Assembly: GCA_903834785.1 (NCBI GenBank)
Contig: CAILKP010000049.1
Coordinates: 1-64,000 of the forward strand
Source: an uncultured bacterium
Lineage (GTDB): Bacteria; Planctomycetota; Phycisphaerae; Phycisphaerales; UBA1924
DNA: 64,000 bases
Direction of reading: 5' to 3'
Shown: positions 54,180 through 62,159 of the stretch, in pieces
Layout of the letters: each line of letters starts with the position of its first letter
Numbering within the stretch: the first letter of the stretch is position 1
Notes under the pieces: generated by a model
The model's input: the letters and a program-made list of their open reading frames with translations, nothing else
What the model was told of the DNA's origin: nothing
Database searches by the model: none
Program-made: the position numbers and the translations under genes

Positions 54180-55457
54180 TCACTTGGCCAGTTGCAGTTG
54201 TGCCGCTTCGGTGGCAATGGTGCGGATCGCCGCCAGTGCCGCGGCAACATCGCCGCGCGTCGTAAACGGACCGATGGAAATCCGCGTGGCGCCGAGGCTG
54301 CTGGCCGGGCGCGATGAGTCAGCCGAGGCAGCTGCACCGGTGCCCATCGTCGCGTGCGCAGCCGGTGCACAGTGCAGGCCCGAGCGTGACAGCACGCCAA
54401 ACTGCGTCTCGAGCATCCCGCCAAACGTCGCCGGATCCAGATGATCGCACGTGAAGCTGAAAACGCCGACGCGTGCCGCGGCATCAGCCGGGTGGCCGGG
54501 GCCAAGCAGCGTCAGGCCCGGCGGCGCATCCGGCCCGGTCAGTTCAGCCAGAATCACGCTGATAAGCTCCAACTCATGCCCGCGAAGCCGGTCCAGTCCC
54601 TGATCCAGAATCCACTGCACCGCTTCGGACAGCCCCAGAATGCCGATCGTGTTGTGGCTGCCGGGCTCAAACCGGTCCGGCAGGAAGTCGGGCATCGCCT
54701 CAAGCTCGCTGCGCACGCCGGTGCCGCCCTCGCGAACGGTGTCCATCACCCGTTCCAGCCCGGGCCGGATGTACAGTGCCCCGGTGCCCGTCGGCCCCAG
54801 CAGCCCCTTGTGGCCGGGCATCGCCAGCAGATCCACACCCATCGCATCAACATCCACCGGCACATGGCCCAGCGACTGCGCGGCATCGAGCAGAAACGCC
54901 ACGCCGTGCCGGCGGCAGATCGCACCGATCTCCCCGGCGGGCTGGATCATGCCCGTGACGTTGCTGGCGTGCAGCGTGGCTGCCAGCACCGTGTCGGGTG
55001 TGATGGCCCGCTCGAACGCGTGCGGATCCAGGACGCCGCTGGCCGGGTCAAACGGCACGCGCGTCTGGCGCACGCGCGGGCCGTACCGCTCAACAAGCAC
55101 ATTCAGCGGCCGCAGGGCCGAGTTGTGATCAAGCTCGCTGGTGATGATGTGCACCGGCCGCGAGGCAGGCCTCGTCCGCAGCGCATGGCCGATGAGCCCG
55201 TGAATCGCCAGGTTCATCGCATCGGTCGTGTTGAGCGTGAAGATCACGTGGCTCGGCGCGTCGGCGTGCCGCGCACCGATCAGCGTGGCGATCCGCTGGC
55301 GGCACAGATTCACCAGACGCGAGACCTCGCGCACCTCCGCATACGCCCCGCGTGCCGACACGCCCAGGTCGCCGGCGTACCGCATCATCGCCTCGATCAC
55401 GCAGGGCGGCTTGGGGTAGCTGGTCGCGGCGTTGTCAAAGTACAGGCGGGTGGGCAT
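54180..55457 (-). CDS. Cysteine-desulfurase-like class V aminotransferase
   Basis: 425 residues from the ATG at 55457 (MPTRLYFDNAATSYPKPP). PLP-enzyme landmarks: H111 in SELDHNSALRPL, D191 in LLDAAQSLGHVPVDVDAMGVDLLAMPGHKG, and the PLP Lys (about K217) in PGHKGLLGP. The active Cys of desulfurases is likely C363 in GLHCAPAAH. It belongs to the small selenocysteine-lyase/cysteine-desulfurase-like group. An open frame upstream to 55661 overlaps the next gene and carries Pro-rich noise. Confidence 0.88.
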   Translation of the reverse strand: MPTRLYFDNAATSYPKPPCVIEAMMRYAGDLGVSARGAYAEVREVSRLVNLCRQRIATLIGARHADAPSHVIFTLNTTDAMNLAIHGLIGHALRTRPASRPVHIITSELDHNSALRPLNVLVERYGPRVRQTRVPFDPASGVLDPHAFERAITPDTVLAATLHASNVTGMIQPAGEIGAICRRHGVAFLLDAAQSLGHVPVDVDAMGVDLLAMPGHKGLLGPTGTGALYIRPGLERVMDTVREGGTGVRSELEAMPDFLPDRFEPGSHNTIGILGLSEAVQWILDQGLDRLRGHELELISVILAELTGPDAPPGLTLLGPGHPADAAARVGVFSFTCDHLDPATFGGMLETQFGVLSRSGLHCAPAAHATMGTGAAASADSSRPASSLGATRISIGPFTTRGDVAAALAAIRTIATEAAQLQLAK

Positions 55458-55560
55458 GACTGATCGGTGTCTCGATGGCTCGGTGTCGGGGGGCGGAGAG
55501 GGCGGAGGGGGCGGAGGGGGTGTCGGAGGGCAGGGGTGGAGCGTGCCTCTCAACTCGTTC

Positions 55561-56028
55561 TCAGGGTTGGCGCGGGGGCGGCCCGGCGGTGTCCGGACGA
55601 GGTGGAGAATCCGGCCCCATCCCGCCGCCCGGTGCCGGCGGCCGCAGTTCAACTTCCTCAATCGTCGTCCGCCGCAGAATGATCCGGCCGTCAGCCATCA
55701 TCGCCTGCTGCTCGCTGACTGACCGGTGCACGCCGCCAACTTCAACAACCGGCGGCTCGGTGGCAGTGGGGGGTGGCGGTGTTTGTGCCAAGGCCGGTGC
55801 CGGTGGCGGAATCGCAGGTCCCGCGCGGCCATGGCCCGATGGCGGCCCCACCGGTGCCCAGATCGCCTTCCAGACATGCCCGACCATCGATCCCACCGCA
55901 TGACCCACGGTTTGCGGTTCCTGCGGCTGGGGTGCTGGGGTAAATGGCTGGGGCTGCGGCGGAGGCACCTGGTACCCAAGTGGCGGCTGGAGCTGCGGTT
56001 GCTGGCGTGGGTTGGGGCCGGGAACCAT
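55561..56028 (-). CDS. Unknown Pro/Gln-rich protein
   Basis: About 155 residues from ATG 56028. The first half is Pro/Gln-rich (PQPQPFTPAPQPQEPQT); then HAVGSMVGHVWKAIWAP, another Pro-rich spacer, and a more protein-like end (VVEVGGVHRSVSEQQAMMADGRIILRRTTIEEVEL). The end suggests a short conserved beta piece, but no family was recognised. Same strand as the aminotransferase gene, 103 bases upstream of it. Confidence 0.5.
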   Translation of the reverse strand: MVPGPNPRQQPQLQPPLGYQVPPPQPQPFTPAPQPQEPQTVGHAVGSMVGHVWKAIWAPVGPPSGHGRAGPAIPPPAPALAQTPPPPTATEPPVVEVGGVHRSVSEQQAMMADGRIILRRTTIEEVELRPPAPGGGMGPDSPPRPDTAGPPPRQP

Positions 56029-56136
56029 AAAAAAGAGCCCGCTGGCAGGGGTGCAAGGCCGTCCGGACTTGCCGCGGCCGGGCACGCGTCCTAGGTTTAG
56101 CTCCCTCGCGGTGCCCTCGGCCGAGCGGGTCCAACT

Positions 56137-56207
56137 TGGGGATTAGTGTAACGGTAGCACAACTGACTCTGACTCAGTTAGTCTAGGTTCAAATCCTAGA
56201 TCCCCAG
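56137..56207 (+). tRNA. tRNA-Gln (anticodon CTG)
   Basis: Complete cloverleaf: acceptor TGGGGAT / ATCCCCA with a U1-A pair and discriminator G; D-arm with GTAACGGTAGCAC; anticodon stem ACTGA / TCAGT with loop CTCTGAC, anticodon CTG; T-arm CTAGG-TTCAAAT-CCTAG. U1 and G73 are typical identity elements for glutamine. No CCA is encoded. Confidence 0.95.
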
Positions 56208-56619
56208 CTTCAGAAACCAGCCCCGGAGCCATCCGGGGCGGTCTCGTTTTTGGCAGCGACTCGCTCGGGGCGATTGAGGTCTGCAGGCTCGTGTCGCCCG
56301 ACCAACATCGAACGCAACGGAAAACCGTCAGTTATTTGGACTTTAGTAGTATCTTTTTTGACGTTCTCGGTCTTGCGGGTTGGCGTCTTAACAAATACGG
56401 GGTATATTACTTGCGGTACTGTCCCTGAAAGGGTTCGTATCCCGTTGAGGACGAGAGAGACTCTCCAAACGGCGTTTCCTGTTCTTCGCTTGTGGCGGTT
56501 CGGCCAACTCCGAACTTGCGACTGGTGCGGCTCTGTGTATTTGGCAGCGGTGAACCTTCCGAGCACCGGCCACCCACAGCGTTCATGTATTTCCTTTCAC
56601 CTTTTTTGGAGAGAATTGT
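56208..56619. other. Noncoding leader before the PTPGA-tailed protein
   Basis: 410 bases between tRNA-Gln and the next gene. Open frames have no family signal. The stretch is AT-richer than its surroundings and contains the strong promoter at 56380-56408, leaving a leader of about 205 bases, and a GGAG ribosome binding site. Confidence 0.6.
56380..56408 (+). promoter_or_regulatory. Sigma70-type promoter of the PTPGA-tailed protein gene
   Basis: TTGGCG (56380-56385), exactly 17 bases, TATATT (56403-56408). It is the only good match before this gene; the leader would be about 205 bases. Confidence 0.65.
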
Positions 56620-57234
56620 ATGAAGAAGATCACTGCCCTTGCCGCTATCGTCCTGTTCGCCGGCGCCGCCGCCGCCCAGACCCACACCGAAATCGGTGAC
56701 GCCCCCCAGCTGCTGTTCGGCCAGGACACCGGCGCGGGCTCGCTGAACTTCATCGCCGGCGCGCTGGGTTCCTCCGCCGACGTCGACCTGTACGCGATCA
56801 CCATCACCGACTTCGCCAACTTCAGCGCCACGGTCAACACCAACGCGGGTATTGACACGCAGCTGTTCCTGTTCAACGCGGCCGGCCTGGGCATCGTGTT
56901 CAATGATGACTTCGGCGCGGGCCTCACCTCCGCGCTTGTTCCCTCAGCCTTCATCACCGCCAACGGCCAGTACTTCCTGGCCATCTCGTCCTACAACATC
57001 GACCCGACCTCTTCGGCCGGCAACATCTTCCCGAACACCTTCAGCGGCCAGATCGGTGCGACCGGCGCGGGTGCCGCCGCCGCTCTCAGCGGCTGGACCG
57101 GCGCTGGCTTCGTCAGCGGCACCGGCGAGTACGAAATCCGCCTGACCGGCGCTGCCGGCGCCATCATCCCGACCCCGGGCGCCGCTGCCCTGCTGGGCCT
57201 CGGTGGCCTCGCCGCCTTCCGTCGCCGCCGCTAA
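56620..57234 (+). CDS. Secreted protein with a C-terminal PTPGA sorting signal
   Basis: 204 residues. A signal peptide (1-19, MKKITALAAIVLFAGAAAA) is followed by a beta-rich domain resembling a pre-peptidase C-terminal/DVUA0089-type fold (DVDLYAITITDFANFSATVNTNAGIDTQLFLFNAAGLG...QYFLAISSYNIDP). It ends with the tripartite tail PTPGAAALLGLGGLAAFRRRR: a short motif, one hydrophobic helix and a basic tail, the Phycisphaerae version of PEP-CTERM sorting. The protein should be cleaved and attached or released at the surface by an exosortase, which is not encoded in this window. Own promoter and terminator; codon use is extremely C-rich at third positions, suggesting high expression. Confidence 0.9.
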   Translation: MKKITALAAIVLFAGAAAAQTHTEIGDAPQLLFGQDTGAGSLNFIAGALGSSADVDLYAITITDFANFSATVNTNAGIDTQLFLFNAAGLGIVFNDDFGAGLTSALVPSAFITANGQYFLAISSYNIDPTSSAGNIFPNTFSGQIGATGAGAAAALSGWTGAGFVSGTGEYEIRLTGAAGAIIPTPGAAALLGLGGLAAFRRRR

Positions 57235-57252
57235 ATCCGGCGTCTTCGGTGC

Positions 57253-57270
57253 CACCCGGTTCTCCGGGTG
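57253..57270 (+). terminator. Secondary hairpin after the PTPGA-protein gene
   Basis: 7-bp stem CACCCGG / CCGGGTG with a TTCT loop, 18 bases after the stop and before the main terminator. No T-run; may act as an mRNA 3' stabiliser. Confidence 0.4.
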
Positions 57271-57287
57271 TGACCTTTGAACTCACG

Positions 57288-57322
57288 CAAGCCGCCCCGT
57301 TCGTCGGGGCGGCTTGTTTTTT
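57288..57322 (+). terminator. Rho-independent terminator of the PTPGA-protein gene
   Basis: Perfect 12-bp stem CAAGCCGCCCCG / CGGGGCGGCTTG, 5-base loop, then TTTTTT. Confidence 0.92.
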
Positions 57323-57540
57323 GGTCCTGCGAACCTGCTGGAAGAAAATTCGGCGAGCACTCGAACCACGGAATGTGGATCTGCGTAAACCTGATAGCAC
57401 ACAGGCGTGCGGGAAACAGCACACTGCGTGTGGAAACAGAAGGCCGGACTCCGCGAGAATCGCGGGCCGGCACCGCGTGGTCCGCACCCGTCGGATCGAC
57501 TGTGCTCTGTGGATTCAACCCTGACCACCCCCTCCCCTTG

Positions 57541-57574
57541 GCGGGTCTGCTGCTCACGCGGCGGACCCGCTTTT
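57541..57574 (+). terminator. Terminator-like hairpin with no adjacent gene
   Basis: GCGGGTCTGC / GCGGACCCGC, a 10-bp stem with one G-T pair and a 10-base loop, followed by TTTT. It lies about 220 bases beyond the previous terminator, so it may end a small unannotated RNA or be a decayed copy. Confidence 0.4.
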
Positions 57575-57643
57575 CTGCGCTCCCCATTTGCCCCGTTTGA
57601 CCCGTGCGACGCGATCCGCACCGCAACACGCCACACCAAATGA

Positions 57644-57679
57644 CAAGGGCAATCGTGTTGCGAAGCACGATTGCCCTTG
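57644..57679 (-). terminator. Hairpin after the hydrolase-propeller gene
   Basis: Perfect 14-bp stem CAAGGGCAATCGTG / CACGATTGCCCTTG with an 8-base loop, followed on the minus strand by TCATTTGG. It lies about 70 bases beyond the stop of the minus-strand gene. Confidence 0.55.
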
Positions 57680-57747
57680 CCTTGAGGAGAGAGCGGGGTT
57701 TTCGATTCCCGGCTCGTCCGGGTCTGATGGACTTTACGCGGCCGACG

Positions 57748-60288
57748 TCACTTCCGTTCCAGTTTGTGAACATCAACTCCGATGCTGTACAGCGTCAGGG
57801 CCGAGTTGCTCATCGGCGCTTCGGCCGTGCCCCGGACGACGCGAATCTTGTTCACCGCGTTGCCGAAGCCTGCAGGTGACCAGGTCTTGCCGCCATCGGC
57901 GGTGTAGAAACCGCCCGGCATCGCACCGGCCCAGCCCTCGTTCTCGCTGGCAAACGCGATGCCGAACTGGCGGACCTTGTGATCATCAACCAGTGGAATC
58001 TCGCTGAAAGTCCTGCCGCCATCGGTGGTCTTGGCAATGAATCGCTGGCTCACCGAGGTGTCCGGGTTGTACGCCTGAATCGTCACGTAGCCGGTTGTTT
58101 TGGTGGGAAACGAGATCTTCCAGGTCAGCTCGTATGGCCGCGACGACTGATAGACCTTGTTCCACGTCTTGCCGCCATCCGTCGTCGCCAGAATCAGCGC
58201 ATTGGCCTCGGCCACATCGGCCGAGGTCGCCCCGGCGATGAAGCCGTGCTCATGGTCGTTAAAGTGCACATCAAAGACCATCTTGCACTGATCGGGCAGT
58301 TTGACTTGCTGCCACGTCTCACCGAGATCGTCGGAGTAGATGTACGCCGCCGGTGAGCCCGCGCGTCCGCCGGCGACGATGCGTGTGCGTGTCTCCAGCT
58401 TGCCCGCGTTGACGAACTCCGTGCGCACCACCTCGATAGCGCACAGCCCCACCACCTGCGGGCCCGGAATCGTCGTCACCGCCGACCAGGTCGCCCCGCC
58501 GTCGGTCGTGCGGTACAGCGGCGTGGCGTCCGTCACGTTGGGGAAGTAGCCGGGGCCGATGTTGCCTGCCAGGCCGATCTTCCCATCAACAAACGCGATG
58601 CAGCGGAAGTACGTGCCCGGCTTGTGCAGTTGCATCGTCCAGTTCGCCCCGCCGTCGCTGGTCTTGAAGATCTTGCCCGCGCCGTTGACGTACCAACCGG
58701 TGGTGGGCGAGATGAACGCGATGTCGTCCTGCTTGCCGGGGTACCGCTCGGTTGTCAGCTTCGTCCACTTCGCTGCAGCAGTGGGGGCCACCGCCGCAGC
58801 CGGGCCCGCCGCGGGTTGCTCGCCGGCTGGCAGCGAGCCCCTGGCGGACCCGGCGCCGGGTTCCCCGCCGGCTGGCTTGTCCAGTGAAGCAATCCAGTTC
58901 AGCACCGCCGGCGGCAGCGTGTCGGCCCACTTGCCCTGGCCCATTGCCCCCAGGCTGGCCTGAAGCGTGTCGTGCGTGGTAAACGCGTGGTCGGCCTTGG
59001 GCAGCGAGAGCATCGTGGCCGTGGCCTTGTTGGTGCCGCGGCCGGAGACAACCGTCGCGATCGCCTCGTGGTCACCCGCGGTCGTCACCCAGTCGTACTC
59101 GCCGTAAATCGCCAGCGTGTGGCCGGTGGCACGCGTCCACGCCGCGGCAATGTTGATGTCCTGCAGCTCGTGATAAAAGCTCATGTGCCGGCTGCTGAGC
59201 CGGTCACGCGTCATCATCGGGCTCTCCTGCTGCGGCTTGAACTCCGGGTGCTTGTCCCAGATCTGCCCCAGCGTCATCTTCTCCAGCAGCATCATCGAGT
59301 CAATCCGCGACTGGGCCTGCACCATCTCCGTCACCTCGCCGGGGCTCGCACCCTGCAGCCCGGCCTGGCGGCGCGTGTTCTCCAGCGAGTACTCCAGCCA
59401 CGTGCGCATCAGCGTGCCGTAGACGATCACGCCCTTGACCGGCACCTTCTCGGTAATAAACGGCGCCATCACGCCGCCCATGGAGTGGCCAAACAGGTAC
59501 ACGCGCTCCGGGTCCACACCCGGCAGCGAGCGCAGTTGCTCGGCTGCGGCGATGTACCCCGCCAGCTCGGTTGAGAAGTTGATGTCGCCGCACGGCGGAC
59601 CTTCCGAGTCTCCCATTCCCGGCTTGTCGACCCGCATCGTGATGAACCCCGCATCGGCCATGGCTCGCACCAGGCGTGTGTCCACCGCATCGCGTGCCGA
59701 GGGTGCCGGGCGATCAATGCTCGCGCAGTAGATGCCTTGAACAAACAGGAACGCCGGCCGCTTGCCGCCGACAACCTTGTCAGCCCCCGTGCCGGCCTCC
59801 GGCTCGGTGATGATCGTCCGCAGCCGGTAGCCCGCCGGCACGGCCACCGAGTCATAACGCAGTGTGGAGCCCGGCATCACCTCCGCCGGTGCGGCAACAA
59901 CCGGCAGCTCCAGCGTGATCGTCTTGCCCTCACGCATCACCTCAATCGGCAGCGTCGCCGTCTTCGGTGACCGCAGTGCCAGCATCAGGGCCTCGGTCGT
60001 CGGCGTGCGCAAGCCCGCCAGCGACAGCAGCTCATCACCGGTCTTCAGCCCGGCGCGGGCACCCGCCCCATCGGGCACCAGCGTGCCCACGGTCAGGCCG
60101 CCGGCTGTACCCGGGCTGAACGCCGCGCCGATGCTCGCACGGCGGGCCAGAGCTTCAGCCGCCGGTTTGGCAGCAGGTGCAGCCGCTGGCTTGGCAAGCG
60201 CCGCCGCCGGAAGCACCGGCCCCGCAAGTCCCGCGGCAGTGAGTGCCAGTGACAGAAACAAACGATGCAACTGAATGTGAAGTTTCAT
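57748..60288 (-). CDS. Exported PDZ - alpha/beta-hydrolase - beta-propeller fusion protein
   Basis: 846 residues, predicted periplasmic. A signal peptide (about 1-32) precedes a PDZ domain (about 52-130; GLTVGTLVPDGAGARAGLKTGDELLSLAGLRTPT). An alpha/beta-hydrolase follows (about 140-475) with nucleophile elbow FGHSMGG (S269), acid in GEYDW (D399) and His in KADHAF (H434). The C-terminal half (about 505-840) is a Ycf48/BNR-type propeller with repeated (T/S)-x-DGG-x-(T/N)-W motifs (TSDGGANWT, TTDGGATWS, TTDGGKTWN, TADGGKTWS). I know of no described protein combining all three. Third gene of a minus-strand set, 45 bases after the regulator gene. Confidence 0.85.
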   Translation of the reverse strand: MKLHIQLHRLFLSLALTAAGLAGPVLPAAALAKPAAAPAAKPAAEALARRASIGAAFSPGTAGGLTVGTLVPDGAGARAGLKTGDELLSLAGLRTPTTEALMLALRSPKTATLPIEVMREGKTITLELPVVAAPAEVMPGSTLRYDSVAVPAGYRLRTIITEPEAGTGADKVVGGKRPAFLFVQGIYCASIDRPAPSARDAVDTRLVRAMADAGFITMRVDKPGMGDSEGPPCGDINFSTELAGYIAAAEQLRSLPGVDPERVYLFGHSMGGVMAPFITEKVPVKGVIVYGTLMRTWLEYSLENTRRQAGLQGASPGEVTEMVQAQSRIDSMMLLEKMTLGQIWDKHPEFKPQQESPMMTRDRLSSRHMSFYHELQDINIAAAWTRATGHTLAIYGEYDWVTTAGDHEAIATVVSGRGTNKATATMLSLPKADHAFTTHDTLQASLGAMGQGKWADTLPPAVLNWIASLDKPAGGEPGAGSARGSLPAGEQPAAGPAAAVAPTAAAKWTKLTTERYPGKQDDIAFISPTTGWYVNGAGKIFKTSDGGANWTMQLHKPGTYFRCIAFVDGKIGLAGNIGPGYFPNVTDATPLYRTTDGGATWSAVTTIPGPQVVGLCAIEVVRTEFVNAGKLETRTRIVAGGRAGSPAAYIYSDDLGETWQQVKLPDQCKMVFDVHFNDHEHGFIAGATSADVAEANALILATTDGGKTWNKVYQSSRPYELTWKISFPTKTTGYVTIQAYNPDTSVSQRFIAKTTDGGRTFSEIPLVDDHKVRQFGIAFASENEGWAGAMPGGFYTADGGKTWSPAGFGNAVNKIRVVRGTAEAPMSNSALTLYSIGVDVHKLERK

Positions 60289-60333
60289 GGATCGGGTTGT
60301 GTGAGAGTGTGATCGGGGCGAGCCTGGCTCGCC

Positions 60334-61056
60334 TTAAACGGACGATGTCGGTGATGCGGGAACAGCCGAAGCAGACGATGAGGCCGCGCTCGCAGACTTC
60401 CGCGCACGCTTGGGTCCGGCCTTCGCCGGCTCGGTGTCCGCCGCTGCCGCGGCCTTGCCCCGCCGCGAACGCACCACAGGCATCAGCGTGCACAGGTTCA
60501 CGTACAACTCACCCTTGCGGCGGCGGCGGCCCCGCTCGCAGAGGGCGTGAATCCGCCCGACCAGCGTGCGCAGCTGTGCCACCGCCTCCGGCTCCAGCCA
60601 CGTCAGGTCGTAGTCAATCAGCAGGTTCCGGTTCTCCGGTTCCAGCACCAGCGCCCGCGCCGCGGCGGCCTTGCCCGCGTACCGCGACACGCTCCGCGCA
60701 AACACGCTGACAGTCTCCGCAATCGCCGTCCGCTCCGCGGCACCCGTGCTGTCGGCAAACGCAATGCGATAGTCGCTGGCCGTCAGATCAAACACCTGCT
60801 CGGTCCGTCGCCCCGCCTTGCGAAAGCCCACCTCCCGCACGATCCCCGCCTGCATCAGCAGCCGGATGTGGCGGTACAGCCCGTCTGCCGGACGCCCCAG
60901 CAGCTCGGCAATCTCCGCGATCGCGCACGGTGCGGCACACCGCATCGCCTCGATGATCTCGATGCGGGCCGGCGCGATCATCGTCCGCCACACCGCCGGT
61001 GAGGTGATCAGTTGTACTTTCGGTCGCGTCGCAACCGGTGACCTGGCCATGCTCAT
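60334..61056 (-). CDS. Winged-helix (ArsR-like) regulator with a basic C-terminal tail
   Basis: 240 residues. Winged helix at about 20-95: AVWRTMIAPARIEIIEAMRCAAPCAIAEIAELLGRPADGLYRHIRLLMQAGIVREVGFRKAGRRTEQVFDL. A helical sensor-like part (about 95-185) follows, and a Lys/Ala/Ser-rich tail closes the protein. Cysteines near residue 38 do not form a canonical metal site. The gene lies 6 bases after the small beta-flower gene and 45 bases before the fusion-protein gene on the same strand, and probably regulates this operon. Confidence 0.78.
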   Translation of the reverse strand: MSMARSPVATRPKVQLITSPAVWRTMIAPARIEIIEAMRCAAPCAIAEIAELLGRPADGLYRHIRLLMQAGIVREVGFRKAGRRTEQVFDLTASDYRIAFADSTGAAERTAIAETVSVFARSVSRYAGKAAAARALVLEPENRNLLIDYDLTWLEPEAVAQLRTLVGRIHALCERGRRRRKGELYVNLCTLMPVVRSRRGKAAAAADTEPAKAGPKRARKSASAASSSASAVPASPTSSV

Positions 61057-61062
61057 CCTCCC

Positions 61063-61362
61063 TTAGGTGCAGTACACCAGAAACGCCGCGCCCAGCAGCG
61101 CACGCTGCGAGTCGGTCCCCGTCGTCACATTGGCAATCGTCTGCCCGTGCCGATTGACAACCTGGCTGCCGTGAACGTGCAGCAGCGTCTCCCCTCCGCT
61201 GCGCGAGACCCGGCCGCCCTCGACCGTCGCCAGCAACTGGTTGTGCAGGTTCAGCAGCCGGTTCTCCGCAACCCGCGCAATCTCATGGCCCTGAAGGTTC
61301 AGGACGCTCTCGCCGCGGAGTCGAAGGATCGGCTGGCCGTGCAGGTTGATCAGTTCGGTCAT
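61063..61362 (-). CDS. 4-fold beta-flower-like small protein
   Basis: About 99 residues from the ATG at 61362. It is a series of short repeated strands around L-x-N/x-L-H/Q-G-x-x-I/V: INLHGQPILRLRGESVLNLQGHEIARVAENRLLNLHNQLLATVEGG, LLHVHGSQVVNRHGQTIANVTTG. This repeat matches the 4-fold beta flower pattern (predicted four-bladed small beta protein). Function unknown; the protein ends in a hydrophobic stretch (LLGAAFLVYC). It is the first gene of the operon with the winged-helix regulator. Frame upstream of 61362 is not conserved-looking. Confidence 0.7.
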   Translation of the reverse strand: MTELINLHGQPILRLRGESVLNLQGHEIARVAENRLLNLHNQLLATVEGGRVSRSGGETLLHVHGSQVVNRHGQTIANVTTGTDSQRALLGAAFLVYCT

Positions 61363-61526
61363 GGTGTGCCTCGCGTGGTGGGGCGGTTCCATCGTTGACG
61401 AAATGCAAATCGAATCAACCATTGACATTTATTAGGAAATGTCAACAGACGGTTGCAGGGTACCCCGCCCAACCCGCCGCGGGCAACCCCCGCGCCCTCT
61501 GCCAGCCCGGCGGCCGATAATCCCCC

Positions 61527-62159
61527 ATGCACCTTCGTTCCACGTCGCCCTCCCGCTGGCGGCTTCTGCTGGCCATGGCCCTCGCCGCCGCGGCACTCGG
61601 CACCGCCTCGGAACTCGGCCACCTCCAGTGGACCAGCGGCCGGCCCTCCGGCCTCCGGGGTCGGGGCGTCCCCTTTGATGCCCAGTCCGTGGCCTATTGG
61701 CGGGAATCAGGATTCACCCTCTGGGCTGGTGCAATCTCAATCTGGTCCGCCCCGCGGCTGACGTCCCAGGAGAGCTTCGTCTGGGGCGGCGGCGGGGCCA
61801 GCTTCTTCGGGGTTGATACCACTCTCGGCGGCCCGAGTGATGCCGATACCGCCGCCCGCTGGCTGCCTCGCCTGGCCATAGGCACGCCTAGTACGGTCGG
61901 CCCCGCCATGCCCGGCCTGGCCGGTGCCTCCTGCCTCATGCTGCCCATCTGGCCGCTTGCCACCCTGCTCGCCGCCGCCGCCGGTTGGAGTTACCGCCGC
62001 CATCGCCGCCGCCTCCCCGGCAGCTGCGCCCGCTGTGGCTACGACCGCGCTGGCCTCGGCTCACGCCCCTGCCCGGAGTGTGGCGGCACCGAGATCATCC
62101 AGTTCGCCAATCCAGTGGCCATCCCCGCCGCAGCGGCTGACGGTCAGCCCAAAGCCTGA
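61527..62159 (+). CDS. Membrane protein ending in a zinc ribbon
   Basis: 210 residues. Signal-anchor (about 11-30), a Gly/Trp-rich exported part (about 35-130), a second membrane segment (about 142-155, WPLATLLAAAAGW) and a cytosolic basic linker followed by a four-Cys zinc ribbon CARCGYDRAG...PCPECG (CxxC...CxxC). The CGYD...CPECG ending is very common in Phycisphaerae membrane proteins of unknown function. Its 3' end overlaps the convergent photolyase-fusion gene by 16 bases. Confidence 0.75.
   Translation: MHLRSTSPSRWRLLLAMALAAAALGTASELGHLQWTSGRPSGLRGRGVPFDAQSVAYWRESGFTLWAGAISIWSAPRLTSQESFVWGGGGASFFGVDTTLGGPSDADTAARWLPRLAIGTPSTVGPAMPGLAGASCLMLPIWPLATLLAAAAGWSYRRHRRRLPGSCARCGYDRAGLGSRPCPECGGTEIIQFANPVAIPAAAADGQPKA

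Larger units (their letters stand above)
57323..57747. other. Noncoding region with two terminator-like hairpins
   Basis: About 425 bases between two genes that converge. Open frames on both strands show no family signal. It holds a plus-strand hairpin with T4 (57541-57574) whose upstream gene is not obvious, and a minus-strand hairpin serving the hydrolase gene (57644-57679). Confidence 0.5.

Noticed and set aside
56210-56566. Minus-strand open frame of 118 codons after tRNA-Gln
   Set aside because: It overlaps the promoter of the PTPGA-protein gene and has no recognisable features.
57231-57776. Minus-strand open frame of 181 codons in the gap
   Set aside because: It spans two hairpins and terminators and contains no domain signal.
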